A stretch of DNA of 64,000 bases from Craterostigma plantagineum. Lineage: Eukaryota; Streptophyta; Magnoliopsida; Lamiales; Linderniaceae. The stretch lies in assembly GCA_027422505.1 (NCBI GenBank), contig JAPQWV010001351.1, positions 30,211 through 94,210 on the forward strand. The letters run 5' to 3'. A model generated the notes under the pieces. It searched no databases. It was not told the DNA's origin and saw only the letters and a list, made by a program, of their open reading frames with translations. This document shows positions 43,812-56,379 of this stretch, one piece after another (within the stretch, counting starts at the first letter, position 1; each line of letters opens with the position of its first letter). The position numbers and the translations under genes are program-made.

Positions 43812-44817
43812 ATGGTATCAGAGCCTAACACGCACAGTGATTTACGAAGAATCAAGATCCATTTCAGATCAATAGCCGGACTCAATCGCCTCAAATCAGT
43901 TCTTGCATCAAAATCAACAATGGCAGAAGCTATACCTTCATCGAGCTCAACCACGAAAGTATTGATCAATGACCCATTTTTCCTCAGCAACAATGATAAT
44001 TCGGGTCAGCTACTTGTCCATGAGCTCAACGGGGATAACTACGCGACATGGAGTCGAGTGATGATGATCGCCCTCATAGGTCGAAAGAAGGAAGGATTGT
44101 TAAATGGAACTCTCAAAGAGCCAATTGCAGATTCACAAAACTCGGTGAGCTCTCAGAATCAGATCACAGCTTGGAGGAGGAACAACAATGTGGTGATATC
44201 TTGGATTTTGAACTCAGTTGCGAAGGATATTTCAGCTAGTATTTTGTACAGTTCATCAGCCAGAGAAGTCTGGGTTGATTTGCAAGAACGATTTGGTCAG
44301 ACAAACAAACCAAGAATCTTTCAACTCAAGCGAGAATTGATCAACCTAGAGCAAGGTTCGAGCAGTATTTCTGTGTATTTCACAAAACTGAAGACCTTGT
44401 GGGATGAATTATGAATTATAGACCAAGCTGCCAATGCAACTGTGGAGGGTGAAGGAACTCAAGGCATATTTGGATGAGGATTATGTCCTCACCTTCCTCA
44501 TGGGGCTAAATGACTCTTTCTAACAGGTTTGGGGGCAGATTCTTCTAATGGATCCTATGCCAACAATCAACAAGGTGTTTGCACTGTTAGTCCAAGATGA
44601 AAGACAAAGGTCTATGGTCCTAAATGGCGGCCATCATGGGGAAGATCAGTCTCATAATATGGTCATGACAGCAGTAAAGAATGAACAAGACTGGGGAAGA
44701 AAGGTGATTTTCAGTCAAAGAAAAGATGGCCTAAAACCTGTATGCACTCACTGCCATAAGAAGGGTCATACCATTAAGACTTGTCACCAAGTTCATGGTT
44801 ATCCACCTGGCTTTTGA
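43812..44817 (+). pseudogene. Element F gag with zinc knuckle
   Basis: UBN2_3-type gag: ELNGDNYATWSRVM, VISWILNSVAKDI, RIFQLKRELINLEQG, stop at 44414. After a gap the CCHC knuckle CTHCHKKGHTIKTCH appears at 44750-44800 with the typical HGYPPGF tail. The likely start is the ATG at 43920 (MAEAIPSSSS). Confidence 0.8.
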
Positions 44818-45034
44818 CAGAATCAAAGGATGAAGGAGCTAGATTTAATCAGATGTCAGTAGACACCACTGCCAAGATGGGACAGAATCAGGCAAGTATG
44901 ACAAGCTCAAAGGATGCTTATGTTCAGCTGCAAATGACTCCCTTCCAACTTGAAAGCCTGAAGACCCTGTTTGCCCAATCAGCCACAAACATTCCAAAAG
45001 ATAGTGGAGAACCAATTCAGAGAGAACCACATGT

Positions 45035-45475
45035 ATGTGTCTCTCCTTTAATCTGCCACAGCTGACAGGTTCAAGAATGTGGCTAGTTGATTCAGGAGCA
45101 ACTAGGCATGTGTGTGGTAATGAAACCTTACTCTTTGATCTGCATTATATTGAGGGGTCTCATGTTATATTACCTGATAACTTGGTCATCAAGGTTAACA
45201 AAGCTGGTTCTTACAGATTGAATAATTATATAACTCTCACATATGTATTGGTAGTTCCACAGTTCTGTTTCAATTTAGTGTCTGTAAGTTTGGCTAGGCA
45301 ACTGAACTACAAATTTTCCTTTGGGACTAATAGTTTCTTGGTGCAGGATTCATCCCAGCAACTGATTGGCAGGGGTGACCAAGTTGGAGGACTGTACTTG
45401 TTCAAAATTGAATCTGTTTCTCCATTTTCTGTCAGCTGTTCTTGTTACAAAGATAACATTAGATTTTTGGCATAA
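45035..45475 (+). pseudogene. Element F protease fragment
   Basis: Active site WLVDSGATRHVCG, then VLVVPQFCFNLVSVS. Runs to TAA 45475. Downstream 45480-46020 keeps only scraps of pre-integrase and integrase ([13 protein letters not shown] near 45880), so most of integrase is missing. Confidence 0.8.
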
Positions 45476-46338
45476 AAGATTAGGACATCCATCTTGAAAG
45501 GTGTTAGACATGCTGAGATCATCAATTAGCATGATGCTGAAAACACAGAGAACTTCTGTAAAATCTGTCCCATTGCTAAGCAAAAGAGAAGTGTGTTTCG
45601 AAATAATAATAATAAAACAGCTTGTACTGCTTTTGACCTCATACACTGTGATGTTTGGGGACCTTTCCATGTTAGATCACATTGGGTCACCAATATTTTG
45701 TAACTATTGTGGATGGCCACACTAGATTTACTTGGATCTTCATGATCAAGCTCAAGTCTGAAGTTAAATAAGTTCTCACCTATTTTTTAGCTTTGACTGA
45801 AAATCAGTTTAAGAGTAGAGTTAAGGTAGTAAGACTGATAATGCTAAGGAGCTTAATCTATCTTGTGTTGAAACTCCCCAACAGAACTCAATAGTAGAAA
45901 GGAAGCATCAACATCTGCTTAATGTAGCTAGGTCACTCTATTTTCAATCTGTTGTGCCTATTGAATTTTGGTCTCACACTGAGCAGAAGATCCTTTCTCA
46001 ACATGTGTATTTCCCAGGCCTTATGTGATGCAGGCAATGAATGAAGACCAGATTATCACATCAGAGGAAAGTGAGGCTTCATCTTTAGGACAAGCTGTTC
46101 CCACTGCAGATATGACAGTGGCTCAAGAGGTACCAGATGTACAAGCTGATCTATCAGCAACACAGGGGGTACTTGATCTCTCTCAAACTGATCAAAGAAT
46201 ATCAGGGAGGCAGACAAAAAGGACAGGTTACCTACAAGGTTATCACTGTAATAAGGTCACAGCAGGGAAAACTTTGTATCCAATCTCACAGGTCAGCAAT
46301 TCTCTACACAGTTTCAGCACTTCATTAATAACATAACC

Positions 46339-47150
46339 TTGGCAGAGGAGCCTAAGTCATACAGTCAAGCTGTAAAGTCAAGGCAATGGAAGCAAGCCAT
46401 GGATGAGGAATTTGAAGCTTTAGAGAGCAATGGCACATGGTCAGTGGTTCAATTACCAGATGGGAAGAAATCCATTGGGAGCAAATGGGTCTTTAAGCTC
46501 AAGTTCAACTCAGAGGGAAGGATTGAAAAGTATAAAGCAAGACTAGTGACTAAAGGGTATGATCAACGAGAAGGTGTGGACTATATAGACACATTTGCCC
46601 ATGTTGCTAAACCTATACCATTAAGATCATCCTCTCATTAGCAGCCAAGCTTCGATGGAACCTAGTACAAATGGACGTCAACAATGCATTCTTGAATGGA
46701 GACTTAATGGAAGAGGTCTACATGAATCTACCACAAGGTTACTACAGAGACTGTGACAGAAAGGGGCAGAGGAAGATGGTCTGTAAGCTACACAAATCCA
46801 TCTATGGCCTCAAACAAGCCTCTAGACAGTGGAATAAAAAATTTACTGAAACTGTCAAGGCATTTGGTTTCTCTAAATTGCAATCAGATCATACAGTGTT
46901 TCTCAAAGGCAGGGGTGATGATTTGGTAATCCTGCTTGTTTATGTGGACGATATCATACTGGCTGGACCATCCAAGAAAGCAGTGGAAGCAGTAAAAGGA
47001 CTTCTCAAAGACAGATTCAGAATTAAAGATTTATGGGAGCTGAGATATTTCCTTGGAGTTGAGGTAGCTCGAAGTGCAGCAGGGATATATATATTATATA
47101 TATATATATTCAAAGGCAGTATACACTGCAGCTGCTAGAGGATACTGGAT
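46339..47150 (+). pseudogene. Element F reverse transcriptase
   Basis: Two runs joined by a frameshift near 46625: [32 protein letters not shown]; then [30 protein letters not shown], catalytic YVDDIILAG, LRYFLGVEVARS. Coding is disrupted at 47080-47110 by an (AT)n run. Confidence 0.82.
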
Positions 47151-47836
47151 ACTTGGGATCAAAACCCTTAACAACTCTTATGAATCCTTCAAGTAAAATA
47201 GCAAAACCGATGGGACTTTGCTAGAGGATACTGGATACTTGGGATCAAAACCTTTAACAACTCTTAAGTATAGAAGGCAAAGGTTATTGTATCTAACATT
47301 CACTAGACCTGACATCACCTTTGCAGTCCACAAGCTCAGCCAATTCATTTATGCTCCAAGGACAGGCCACATGATCACAGCTCATCACCTATTAAGGTAC
47401 CTTAAAGCCTCACCTGGGCAAGGAATTCTATTCAGTTCTAATTCAATGAGGCAGAATACCGAGCACTTGGTTCAACTGTGGCAGAACTTCTCTGGATCAA
47501 GAGTTTACTGGCTGACTGGGAATTGTCCCGAATCAACCACCCGTTGTTTATTGTGACAATCTCTCGGCACTGAAGCTAGCATCTAATCCCAAGTTTCATG
47601 AACGTTCAAAACACATTGAGATCGATTGTCACTTCGTGAGAGATCATATGACCAAAGGCAAGATCAAGCTTCTGCCTGTAAGGACTGAGAATCAGTTAGC
47701 AGAATTCTTCACGAAGCCTCTCAGTGGTCCTCTATTACATCATTTCCTTGCCATGATGTCTGTATTGGATCTCTACCATCCATCTTGCGCGGGGGGGGGG
47801 GGGGGGGGGTGGTTTGGAGCATATATATCAGAATAA
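47130..47836 (+). pseudogene. Element F RNase H, with short internal duplication
   Basis: The segment LLEDTGYLGSKPL occurs twice (47132-47172 and 47219-47262), a local duplication of about 87 bp. Then TFTRPDITFAVHKLSQF, deleted RNase H core, [12 protein letters not shown] and [15 protein letters not shown]. Ends at the poly(G) tract. Confidence 0.75.
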
Positions 47837-48170
47837 TCGCATGAAAGAGAGTATGGAGAACGAGCTTGAAGAACAGAGTTTACTTCAGGTCGATGGAAAT
47901 TCAGGAAGTGTTACTATGGAGAACGATTCACTTATAGAGCCGCAGCTACCAACGACATATTCAAGTTAAAATGCTGGGAATTAGTTTCAACGATTTTTGA
48001 TATTTTCGAGCCCTTTGCTCTCTTAAAATATATGAAGAAGCTAGTTGATCTGTAATCATCTTCCTCATTTTTCTGATTCCCTCTATACAATTCTCAGTAT
48101 AGTGAAATTCCTATTAGATCGTGGATGTAGGATTCTACAAGGAATCAATCTGAACAACGTTAGGCTTTAC

Positions 48171-49987
48171 ATGTGTTATTCTCTTCCACTCTCCTACTAC
48201 CCGAAAGGAGTATACGAACTTCCTCAGGAATCTATCCACCGCAGATAGGTATCCTCCGACATATGAGTTAGTGATGGGTTAGTACAAGCGGCTTCCCTAA
48301 ACTCTTTTGCATATAAAGCAAGAAAGACGCACAAGCTTTGGGTGGTGAGTCATGTAATAAGTTAATTTATTAATGAGAGAGAAAGATGATACGTTATTAC
48401 TGGTCGGCGAAGATTAAGATTAGCCGACGACCCACATCTAATCTCTTTTTCTTTTCTCTTTTTTCGTCTTTTTTTATTAAATTTTTTAATAATATTCGCA
48501 ATCTTGTTTTGTTTAGAGTGCTGATACTTTTTATAGTTTTTTCATTACGTCGTTGAACGAACTCGTGATATCTTTATCCAAACGTTATATAAGAGATTAT
48601 CGACTAATGATAATATATGTTTTCTTTTGCCTTTTAAGGAATATAAACGTTAATTTGTGAGAGAAGTAATATTGGAGTAAACTTGAATACTAAAAAACAA
48701 TAGTGATGGGATATGTAGTTAACTTAGTAGAGAATCATCATATCAAGTTATTTATTTATAAATCAAACACGTGAATGATAAGCTATATAGAGATGATTAA
48801 TTGATACCATATATTAAAACAAGCTATCATGACAATAATTAAAATGCACCCGTAAATATTGTAATAATTTGGGCCTCATCGAGCCGTTACAAACAATTAC
48901 CTTGAACATCCCTTTTTTTATTGGGTGCTTTTGGCCCACTAAGTTCTCATAATGGACTGTTATTGGGCTTGGGCTTTAGGGTATTGGTCCTTCTGCTTCG
49001 AAGAGACGACGAAAGGCATTTTAAATAGAAGGAAGTTCCACTTTGCTTTGGTGTCCAAAGTCAATTGGTGTCCAAAGTTATTTCATAAGATTTTTCTAAC
49101 TACTAATAAATTTATACAGGGTCGGCATCTATTGAGAAGGGCTAGATAATTTTTTATTTGGGCTTACGTGAATTAAAGACAATACAAGATAAAATAATAT
49201 TGTGCCTTGTGGGTAGGTAAACTTTAATAATTATTTGAGCTTTGATATTTTGTTTTTTAGGCCAATTATTGTCTTAATCTATAGTATTATATAATTGGTT
49301 TGGTGGATATAAAGTGCTGTGTAACTTATTTGAAATTTAGTTCTGTCATTTGTAATTTTAATTAATTAAGTATTTTCATATTCCTCCTAATTTTTTTATT
49401 TACTGCTCTACAACTAAGTTTCTTATTGTATTTAAAAATTACATATATTCTTAAACACTAATTTCAAAATTTAAAATAATTTTAATATAATTATGTTTTA
49501 AGGGGTGTGCATACAAGCAGTCGTTTTAATAAAGGCTCATCAAATCAAAATTTTTCTAGTGTATGTCAGTACTATTTTTTATGCGGAGGGTCATACATTT
49601 ACTAAATTAAATTAGAAGGAATTTTATTGTCAAAATTAAGTTGTTTCAATGGTTATTTTCTATTATCTTTGCAAACTTGTAGTCTTTATATTTAGAGTTC
49701 TACAAATAATTATCTGTTTAGTTTTATTTTTACTATTATCATATGGTTAAACAGAAAAACAAAACAAAAAAGTTAAAGAAGTTAAACAAATAGATTTGAC
49801 TTAGTAGTCGAGATCAAACAATTAATTCCAATATATTACGAAATGGATTAGAGAGAAAGAGTTAAACGAAACATTAAAGAAATACTTAATTAACTAATGT
49901 TGAAATGTACATTGTAGTATTTAATATACCATTAGCTTAAAAAGAAAGAACTTAAAAGGGGATAAAATTTTTGGGAGGCTGGAATGA
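48171..49987. other. AT-rich intergenic DNA, no gene seen
   Basis: Long AT-rich stretches with no family motif. Short ORFs here have no supporting codon structure or splice context. Confidence 0.5.
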
Positions 49988-50135
49988 ACCCAAGCAAGTA
50001 GCCTAATAGCCCACTAGGCTACATGCAACATTTGAAAAACTTTAGCATATAATATATCTATACCCAAGCAAGTAGCCTAATAGCCCACTAGGCTACATGC
50101 AACATTTGAAAAACTTTAGCATATAATATATCTAT
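49988..50135. repeat. Exact 74-bp tandem duplication
   Basis: The block beginning ACCCAAGCAAGTAGCCTAAT and ending AATATATCTAT occurs twice back to back (49988-50061, 50062-50135) with no difference that I can see, so it is recent. Confidence 0.9.
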
Positions 50136-52610
50136 ACGCACTAAAACATATACAATATATATAGTACTAAAATTTTTGCGGGCCCGTGGCCCCCGTCCGC
50201 CCCGTCTTAACACAAGGTATCAAGTGGCATTTGCCTTATATATGTTAACACTTAGGAAAACTTTTAAATGATAATTGTAGAAGGTGGTTGGTGGAACCTT
50301 AATAAAATAATTTTTTATCACTAGTTCATGCTAGAACTGCATCTATTTTTCTTGCATCCACATACTCATCAATATAAATATATGTATATAGTTTCTTTGT
50401 GACTTGAACTCTTAGATTGATAAGATGTTATTTAATCAAAATTCAATCGAGTTGGAGATAGATTAAGTTCGAGCTTGACAAGTTTTCACCTAAACAAACC
50501 GAGTATGAATTAGAGAGAAAAATATTGGAATTAACTATGAGACAAAAAATAACAATTGTAAATACAAAAGACGGGAAAATATATTTAAATGCTAACATAG
50601 ATACGATAAGTTGGCCACAAAATATAAAACATAAATTACATTATTGGAATTGTTGGTCAACAATAGAATAAAGCCCTAGAAATTAATAAATGTAATCAAT
50701 AATTATAGTCTCGTATTTGGTGGTCCACGACAATAATTTTGCCTCAAATGTTATCGGCATCACTTGGACATGAATTTTCAAGACAATGCGTTCGTTACCT
50801 TACCAATCAATTATTCAAAGATGTCATTCAATAGGTCAGTCTTTGCAAAAAAAATACTATTAAAAAGAAAAAAGATAAAGTAGGTGCTCTTTGACTGCTT
50901 TTAATTGCGTGGATGGAACCGTCTTCGCAAGAAAATGTAAGTATGTCTTGTTCACATCAGAATTATTGAATAGGTTCTAATACTCTCTAACATGGTAAAT
51001 TCTCTAGTAGCTATTAATTTCAATGCATTGTCTCAAACAGTAATTTTCGAATAGGGATTTCGTTTCAACTTGCCGGCATCGAAATTTACAAAGTCACTAA
51101 ATTCGAGATGACTTAGAAAGCGATAGGCTTTCATGAAACCCTAATTCTCATGTAATGCTATTAAATGAAATGAACACGACCATTGGTCGGCCATATGTAA
51201 TGTATGGTATGGGATACGATTTTAGAAGCTTTTAAGTGACAAAGTTCTCATTTAACTAGGTTATAGAATTTAGTCCCAAGAGGTCATGGATATAAATCAT
51301 ATGATCACCCTTAAAAGAAAATTATACTTCTAAAACTAGATAAAAAGAAATTAACCGGGATGCACCTATTAATTAATAATATATAATTGAAATATGATAT
51401 AATCATTTCAATCTTAGATTTTTAGGCAAAGTAGTCATTCAACATGACATACTTTAGATCGATATGTCATGTATACAAATCTCACAGCCACCCATAAAAG
51501 AAATTAAGTCTATATAGGGAAAGAATTTATCTGTACGTGGAAATCACATATAAATTTAAAACATGGCCCAGTCAATGCAAATCCCATGCAGGAGATCAAT
51601 AAGCGGAACATTCATTGTAAGGAGTTTTAACCTTTCCAATTTCTCAATATATGGAACAAATAGGGACATTAGCTTGGTTCATATTACTTGTTATAGACGT
51701 GCTCTACGCTTTTGTAGATAAGCAAGACATGACTTTGTCAATTGTCCTAAGAAGTTCATTTTTATTACACATGCACGGTTAATGATTACATGAAATTGTA
51801 TATTTTAACAATATGGGTCCAAACGATAAATGATTATAAGGTCTCGTTCTTACCTATATATGGAAACATTGCAACTTGAAGTCAGGGGTCCGAGTTTAAA
51901 AAAAAAAATGGAACATAGAGAAATTAAATAAAATAATTATCGTAGCCACCTCTAAAATAATAACATTGTTTGGTCCGACTTGGTCTTTGTAAAATATCAT
52001 CAATTCGATAAGATATTAAAATAATAATATTTCGAAAACCTTTTATAAATATTAGATACCATCAAAACTCTAAATTAATATTCATAATATTATTAAATAT
52101 AATGATAATTTGCTAAAAATAGTACAATTATAAAATATTCATATGCCACGAACACCATGTCACATGTCATTACAACAAATAAAATGAGCAATATTACTAT
52201 TGATAAATTATTATACATGATGTAATTGTATGTAATATGTGATAGTATACTCACATATGTTTTCGTATTGACCATGGAGTAAGAGATAGTTGAATTTAAA
52301 AAACTTCTTTTAAGTAATAAATTTTTAATTTATCGATGTATTAATATCAATCTAAAATTAATAAAATTTCTTTAATGTATGTGTAACTTTTTTTTTAGTT
52401 TTTTTAGTCAAAAATGCTTCCCTTTTTTATCTTTTATTTAATGAGTTGCAGTAAAGTTTGCGTTTTTCATTATTATGGAAAGTGAACGAAGTGACTAATA
52501 TAAATAATAATTAATGATTTAGTTTACATATTAATTTAAAATAAAGGGAGGTACACGTAGAATACCATATATTAGATACTATATATATAGAGGTATCAAA
52601 GATTCCCTCA
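50136..52610. other. AT-rich intergenic DNA, no gene seen
   Basis: Contains GGGCCCGTGGCCCCCGTCC near 50180, a GC island in AT-rich DNA, probably a transposon relic. No coding, RNA gene or clear repeat boundary. Confidence 0.45.
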
Positions 52611-52617
52611 ATCGCGC

Positions 52618-52678
52618 AAATACCAAAAATCTCAAGAAAATGCGAATATACCAAAAATCTCAAGAAAATGCGAATATG
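52618..52678. repeat. 28-bp tandem duplication
   Basis: ATACCAAAAATCTCAAGAAA.. followed by ATGCGAAT occurs twice in succession. Confidence 0.8.
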
Positions 52679-52719
52679 CATATAAATATAAATACGTGGT
52701 GCATCACCACATTCGGGGC

Positions 52720-53095
52720 CGTTTCGTGTACCCAACCCGAACCGATCGGGTTTTCTCGATCGGGCTGAAAAATCGGGTATCGGGTACTTACTCCAGGTCG
52801 CGTTTTGGGTAGCAGAATTACCCGATTGGGTACCCGCAGGCTTTATGTTATTTAATTTAGGGAATTCATGTTTTCTTCAAAGTGTATGGGTGTAGAATGA
52901 GTGTTTTCCGCAGCCGTGCCAACATCATGCCGTGACCGACCGATTGGGGGGTAGAATTTGAAATTAATTTAAGCTTATTTAATTGTTAAAAAAAAAGGAC
53001 CCAACCCGCGATCGGGTTTGAAAATCAATACCCGAATTTGTCGGGTACCCGACCCGTAAAACCTGATACCCGCCCGACCCGTCCCACCCCTCTGC
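52720..53095. repeat. GGGTACCCGACCCG-rich dispersed repeat
   Basis: Both ends are dense in CCCGA/TCGGG motifs in inverted arrangement (AACCGATCGGG.. on the left; GTCGGGTACCCGACCCG on the right), flanking an AT-rich middle. Such motifs mark a common plant non-autonomous DNA element; exact ends are uncertain. Confidence 0.45.
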
Positions 53096-53203
53096 ATCTA
53101 ATTCAAGGAAATATATATCCATATCAAGGATAGTATAGACTCTTGTTGATCACGCAAAGGTTCGAAATCTCTGATATATATATCTTGCTGATCAAGATAT
53201 CTC

Positions 53204-53204
53204 A

Positions 53205-53247
<43 letters not shown>

Positions 53248-53260
53248 TATATACACACAA
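53204..53260. repeat. (AT)n microsatellite upstream of the STP-like gene
   Basis: A nearly pure TA run that changes to ATACATATATATATACACAC; it lies only about 40 bp before the start codon of the transporter-like gene, within its expected leader or promoter. Confidence 0.85.
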
Positions 53261-53296
53261 TTCGTTAGTACTGATAATTAGCGTTCACAGGCAGAG

Positions 53297-53863
53297 ATGT
53301 CGTCATCAAGCCCAGTGAATGAATACGATGATGCCGCTGGTCATAAAGCAGCAGAAGCACTCAGTGGGACTAATAATAATAACACCATAAAAAAAACAAA
53401 AGCGGAACAATTATTATCATATTTGTTCGTCGTTCGTGGTGTCGATGGAAAACTTTACATGCCATTCCGATCTAGTTTATTTATCTATGTCATAATCGTT
53501 GGCTTTTCCATCGGATACAGCATTGGAATCACAGGTACATACATACATACATACATATAATATAGCATATATTAGTATGAATGATTGATTGTATTATCAC
53601 AGGTGGCTTGATATCGATGCCTTTGTTCGTAGAAAAGATGTTGGTTCCAAATGAATACTACGACAATGCATACGTCTCCAATCCCTTTGCTTCATCGGAT
53701 TATTTGTACTCCATTGCATTTATATCTGCATTAGCAGTCACAATACTCCGCTTCCACACACACACAAAGGTATTCTTCGCCACCGTTTTCTGGTTCGCTG
53801 GTGCTGACATTATACCATTTTCTAGAATCCTGCTAAGCGTTGCCATAGGTATCGCCATCCAGG

Positions 53864-53899
<36 letters not shown>

Positions 53900-55028
53900 T
53901 GTAAAGTTCAGTCTTTTATATGATTTAATTTTAATTTATATTACACACCAGGTGATAGCTATGCATGGATTGGAGGTTGGATGCCGCATAAGGGTTATGT
54001 CATTCCTTCTACAAGGTATCAGCTGTGGGGTTGTTACGGCCAATTTACTTGTTAATGTGCTGAGAATGATTAGTCGAGATTCTGTAAGGCACTTGCTGGC
54101 CTTATTGTTGCCGATGGCCCACATCATCTGTGTACTACGGTCGGTGTTATTTGGTGTGTATCTTTTCAATTTCTCCGAGCATTATCCTCAATTTTCCGCA
54201 TGGTACGTTGGGGCGATGGGCCCGGCCGCCTACGAGGATGCGAGAAACGTATTCCAACAACTAGAAGGAAGCGTTGGTGGTAATCATTTCGACAGGAAAT
54301 ACGTCCCCCGTCTGTCCTTTTTCGCGTGCGCGTCCATCTTCCAAACGCTCGCCAGCGTATACGCTTACGTTACGGTCTACGCTCCCGCCTTGTTGAAAGC
54401 GGCCGGCCTGAGCGAGGGCGCACGGTCTTCGTTCTCGTGCGCTATGTACGCCGTCAACGCCGTCCTCACGTGCGCCTCCTTTTCGTCGGGAACCGTCGTC
54501 GACTGCGACAGCCAAGCGACGAAATTGCTGCTATTATCCTCCGTACGGGGCGGGATTGCCATGTTGCTATGCCAGGTATAATAAATATAATCAATGAATT
54601 CGGCGTTTTAGATAGGTGTTGAAACAAGAGATTCTTTTTTCTCGGTTCAGATGATCATTGCGCTGTTCAGTATCATCCTCGGAGTCGGCGGCTGTGCGTG
54701 GTCCGCCGTGGTGATTGGAGCGATGGGCGTGTACGTGGCTGTGTATGCTTGGTCGTGGGGCCCGTTGGGATGCCTACTTACTAGAAGGATACTACCCAAG
54801 GAAATTCAGGCCATGGGCTTACGCCTGCGCGTCGTCATCAACGTTGCGTCCGTCTTCTTTGTCACTCGATTCTTCACCATGGACCTCATCGAGGCGATGA
54901 CGTTTTGGATGCATTTGGTTATTTTGGGCTCCGTGCTTTTGACCACTGCCTTGATATACGCCGCCGCCGTCCTTTTGCCACCGCCCGATGATGAGAAGAA
55001 GACTACGATGACCGCACCACCTTGTTAA
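53297..55028 (+). CDS. Highly divergent STP-type MFS (monosaccharide transporter-like) protein
   Basis: Four exons with matching phases: 53297-53534, 53603-53862, 53952-54575 and 54651-55028; 1500 bp, 499 residues, the usual STP length. Homology is shown by position: SIGITGGLISM (STP GISGGVTSM) near 75, SRILLSVAIGIAIQ (GRILLGVGVGFANQ) near 153, VYAPALLKAAGLSEGA in TM7-8 and YAWSWGPLGCLL with LPKEIQAMG near 407-425. About twelve hydrophobic segments can be traced. Yet GR[RK] loop motifs, the PESP motif and PLYLSE are all altered or gone, and the STP proton-coupling Asp in GYDIG is Tyr here (GYSIGITG shows S at that place). The frame is intact, so it may be expressed, but sugar transport is doubtful. 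A broken second copy lies at 61196-61842. An (AT)n run sits in the leader and another in intron 2. Confidence 0.75.
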
Positions 55029-55915
55029 TTGTTTTTCCGTGAAATTATTTATATATTATGTGACACTTTTTATCATGTTCAGTTTTGCATGATTATCCAT
55101 GCGTAAGAATATTTATCATATATTGTTTCATTTAGCGGTGATGGTGGGTTATTCTTACAAGAAACAATATATGAATTCTGCTTCCAGTGTAAGTTCCAGT
55201 CTAAGTGTAACTTTCTCCTACTCTTTAATAATAAAAACGATAAGTGGCGAAACATCTCCACGCCTGCCATACTGCTCCTTACTCGTCGTCGTAATCAAGT
55301 TAGTCAGTAGGATTCAAACAAATTGTTATATGTATGAAACAAATAATACATTAATAGCGATGAACAATTGGAGCGAAGTAGACGACGTTTGTTCTTGATT
55401 TCCAGCTCAACAACGTGGATGCTCTGTTTCAAGTTTATTGGGGGCTCTGTAATGATGAAGAGGTCTCTCTGTTCCAATATCCGCTTGCTTTATCACAGAA
55501 GCCCTTTTAGAAGTAGTTAAAATAAGGTTCTTGTAGTAATAAGATTAGATTCTTCGGGGATTACTAGGATTTTTTTGTACGAGGAAGTTAAGCTTGTTTG
55601 TACGAGGAAGTTAAGCTTAGGTTGTCTATTGTCGTACTACTTGATGTGATGATGCCTCTCTGGGAAGTGACGAGTGTAGATTACGAGTAGGACATTCATT
55701 AAGCTTTTTCTACTGTATTGTACATATTCTTTGGTAATAAAAAGCATTGGCACGATAAAAGAAAAAAACATAAAAAAGATGTAAATAAAGGTGCAAACTC
55801 AACCATGATTCGGGTTTTTCTGTATACAGAAGGATTCAAACTAAAAAAATTAAGTACCCACATTTGGATTCAAATCAAATCAGGGAGAAACTGAAGCAAC
55901 ATTAGTCCTATGAAG
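55029..55915. other. Downstream flank of the STP-like gene
   Basis: No gene found. A direct GTACGAGGAAGTTAAGCTT duplication occurs near 55580 and 55600. Parts of this flank recur near 61850-62280. Confidence 0.5.
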
Positions 55916-56091
55916 TCACTGTTTATTGTTTTCATCATCAGCATTTATGATCTGATTATATTGGCGATAGAGCAGTGGCGATTTCGTCATTTGAGGCTCC
56001 CTTTCTAAGACCGCAAGCACGTCCTTGACTGAGATGGTTCGAGCCACTCGAGGAACCACTGCCTGGGGCCTTGCATTTTTCCTCACCGATG
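55916..56091 (-). pseudogene. Isolated terminal exon, resembling the C-terminus of plant TAF4
   Basis: On the minus strand an acceptor (TTACGACAG|CA) is followed by 58 in-frame codons to a [45 protein letters not shown]. From memory this pattern resembles the last residues of plant TFIID subunit TAF4; I cannot verify it. No upstream exon is found beyond 56091, so it is an orphan exon copied with the transporter flank. A second, deleted copy is at 62297-62425. Confidence 0.4.
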
Positions 56092-56379
56092 CTGTCGTAA
56101 GGAGAAAAATGGTGAGAAAATGGGTGTTCAGCATAGGTAAAAGGCACGACTTTTTGCACTATAAGGCCTTAATTGTATTTTTTTATCATGCTGATAAACG
56201 TATTTTCTTACGTTTATATTTGTTATATTTAAGTCATTTGCATGATAAGTTAAGTCGTTTTGATTATTTCTGCACTATAATATGGTTTCACAACACAATC
56301 AAACGTTTTACGGTAGTTTTGCGATAGTTTAGTATTTCTCAATGATCACAGGGTAAACGATGTCCGATGGACCTGGAAT

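Larger units (their letters stand above)
43713..48170 (+). mobile_element. Ty1/copia retrotransposon F, decayed
   Basis: The plus strand has a truncated 5' LTR (43713-43810, ending TCTCA), primer-binding site TGGTATCAGAGC (43813-43824), gag, protease, a badly deleted integrase, RT, RNase H, a poly(G) polypurine tract (about 47790-47808), and 3' LTR material. The LTR link is the shared block CCTATTAGATC[AG]TGGATGTAGGATTC at 43718 and 48112. Several frameshifts; inactive. Confidence 0.82.

Noticed and set aside
47840..47968. 42-codon acidic frame after the poly(G) tract of element F
   Set aside because: Sits in presumed 3' LTR material, too short and without homology I can recognise.
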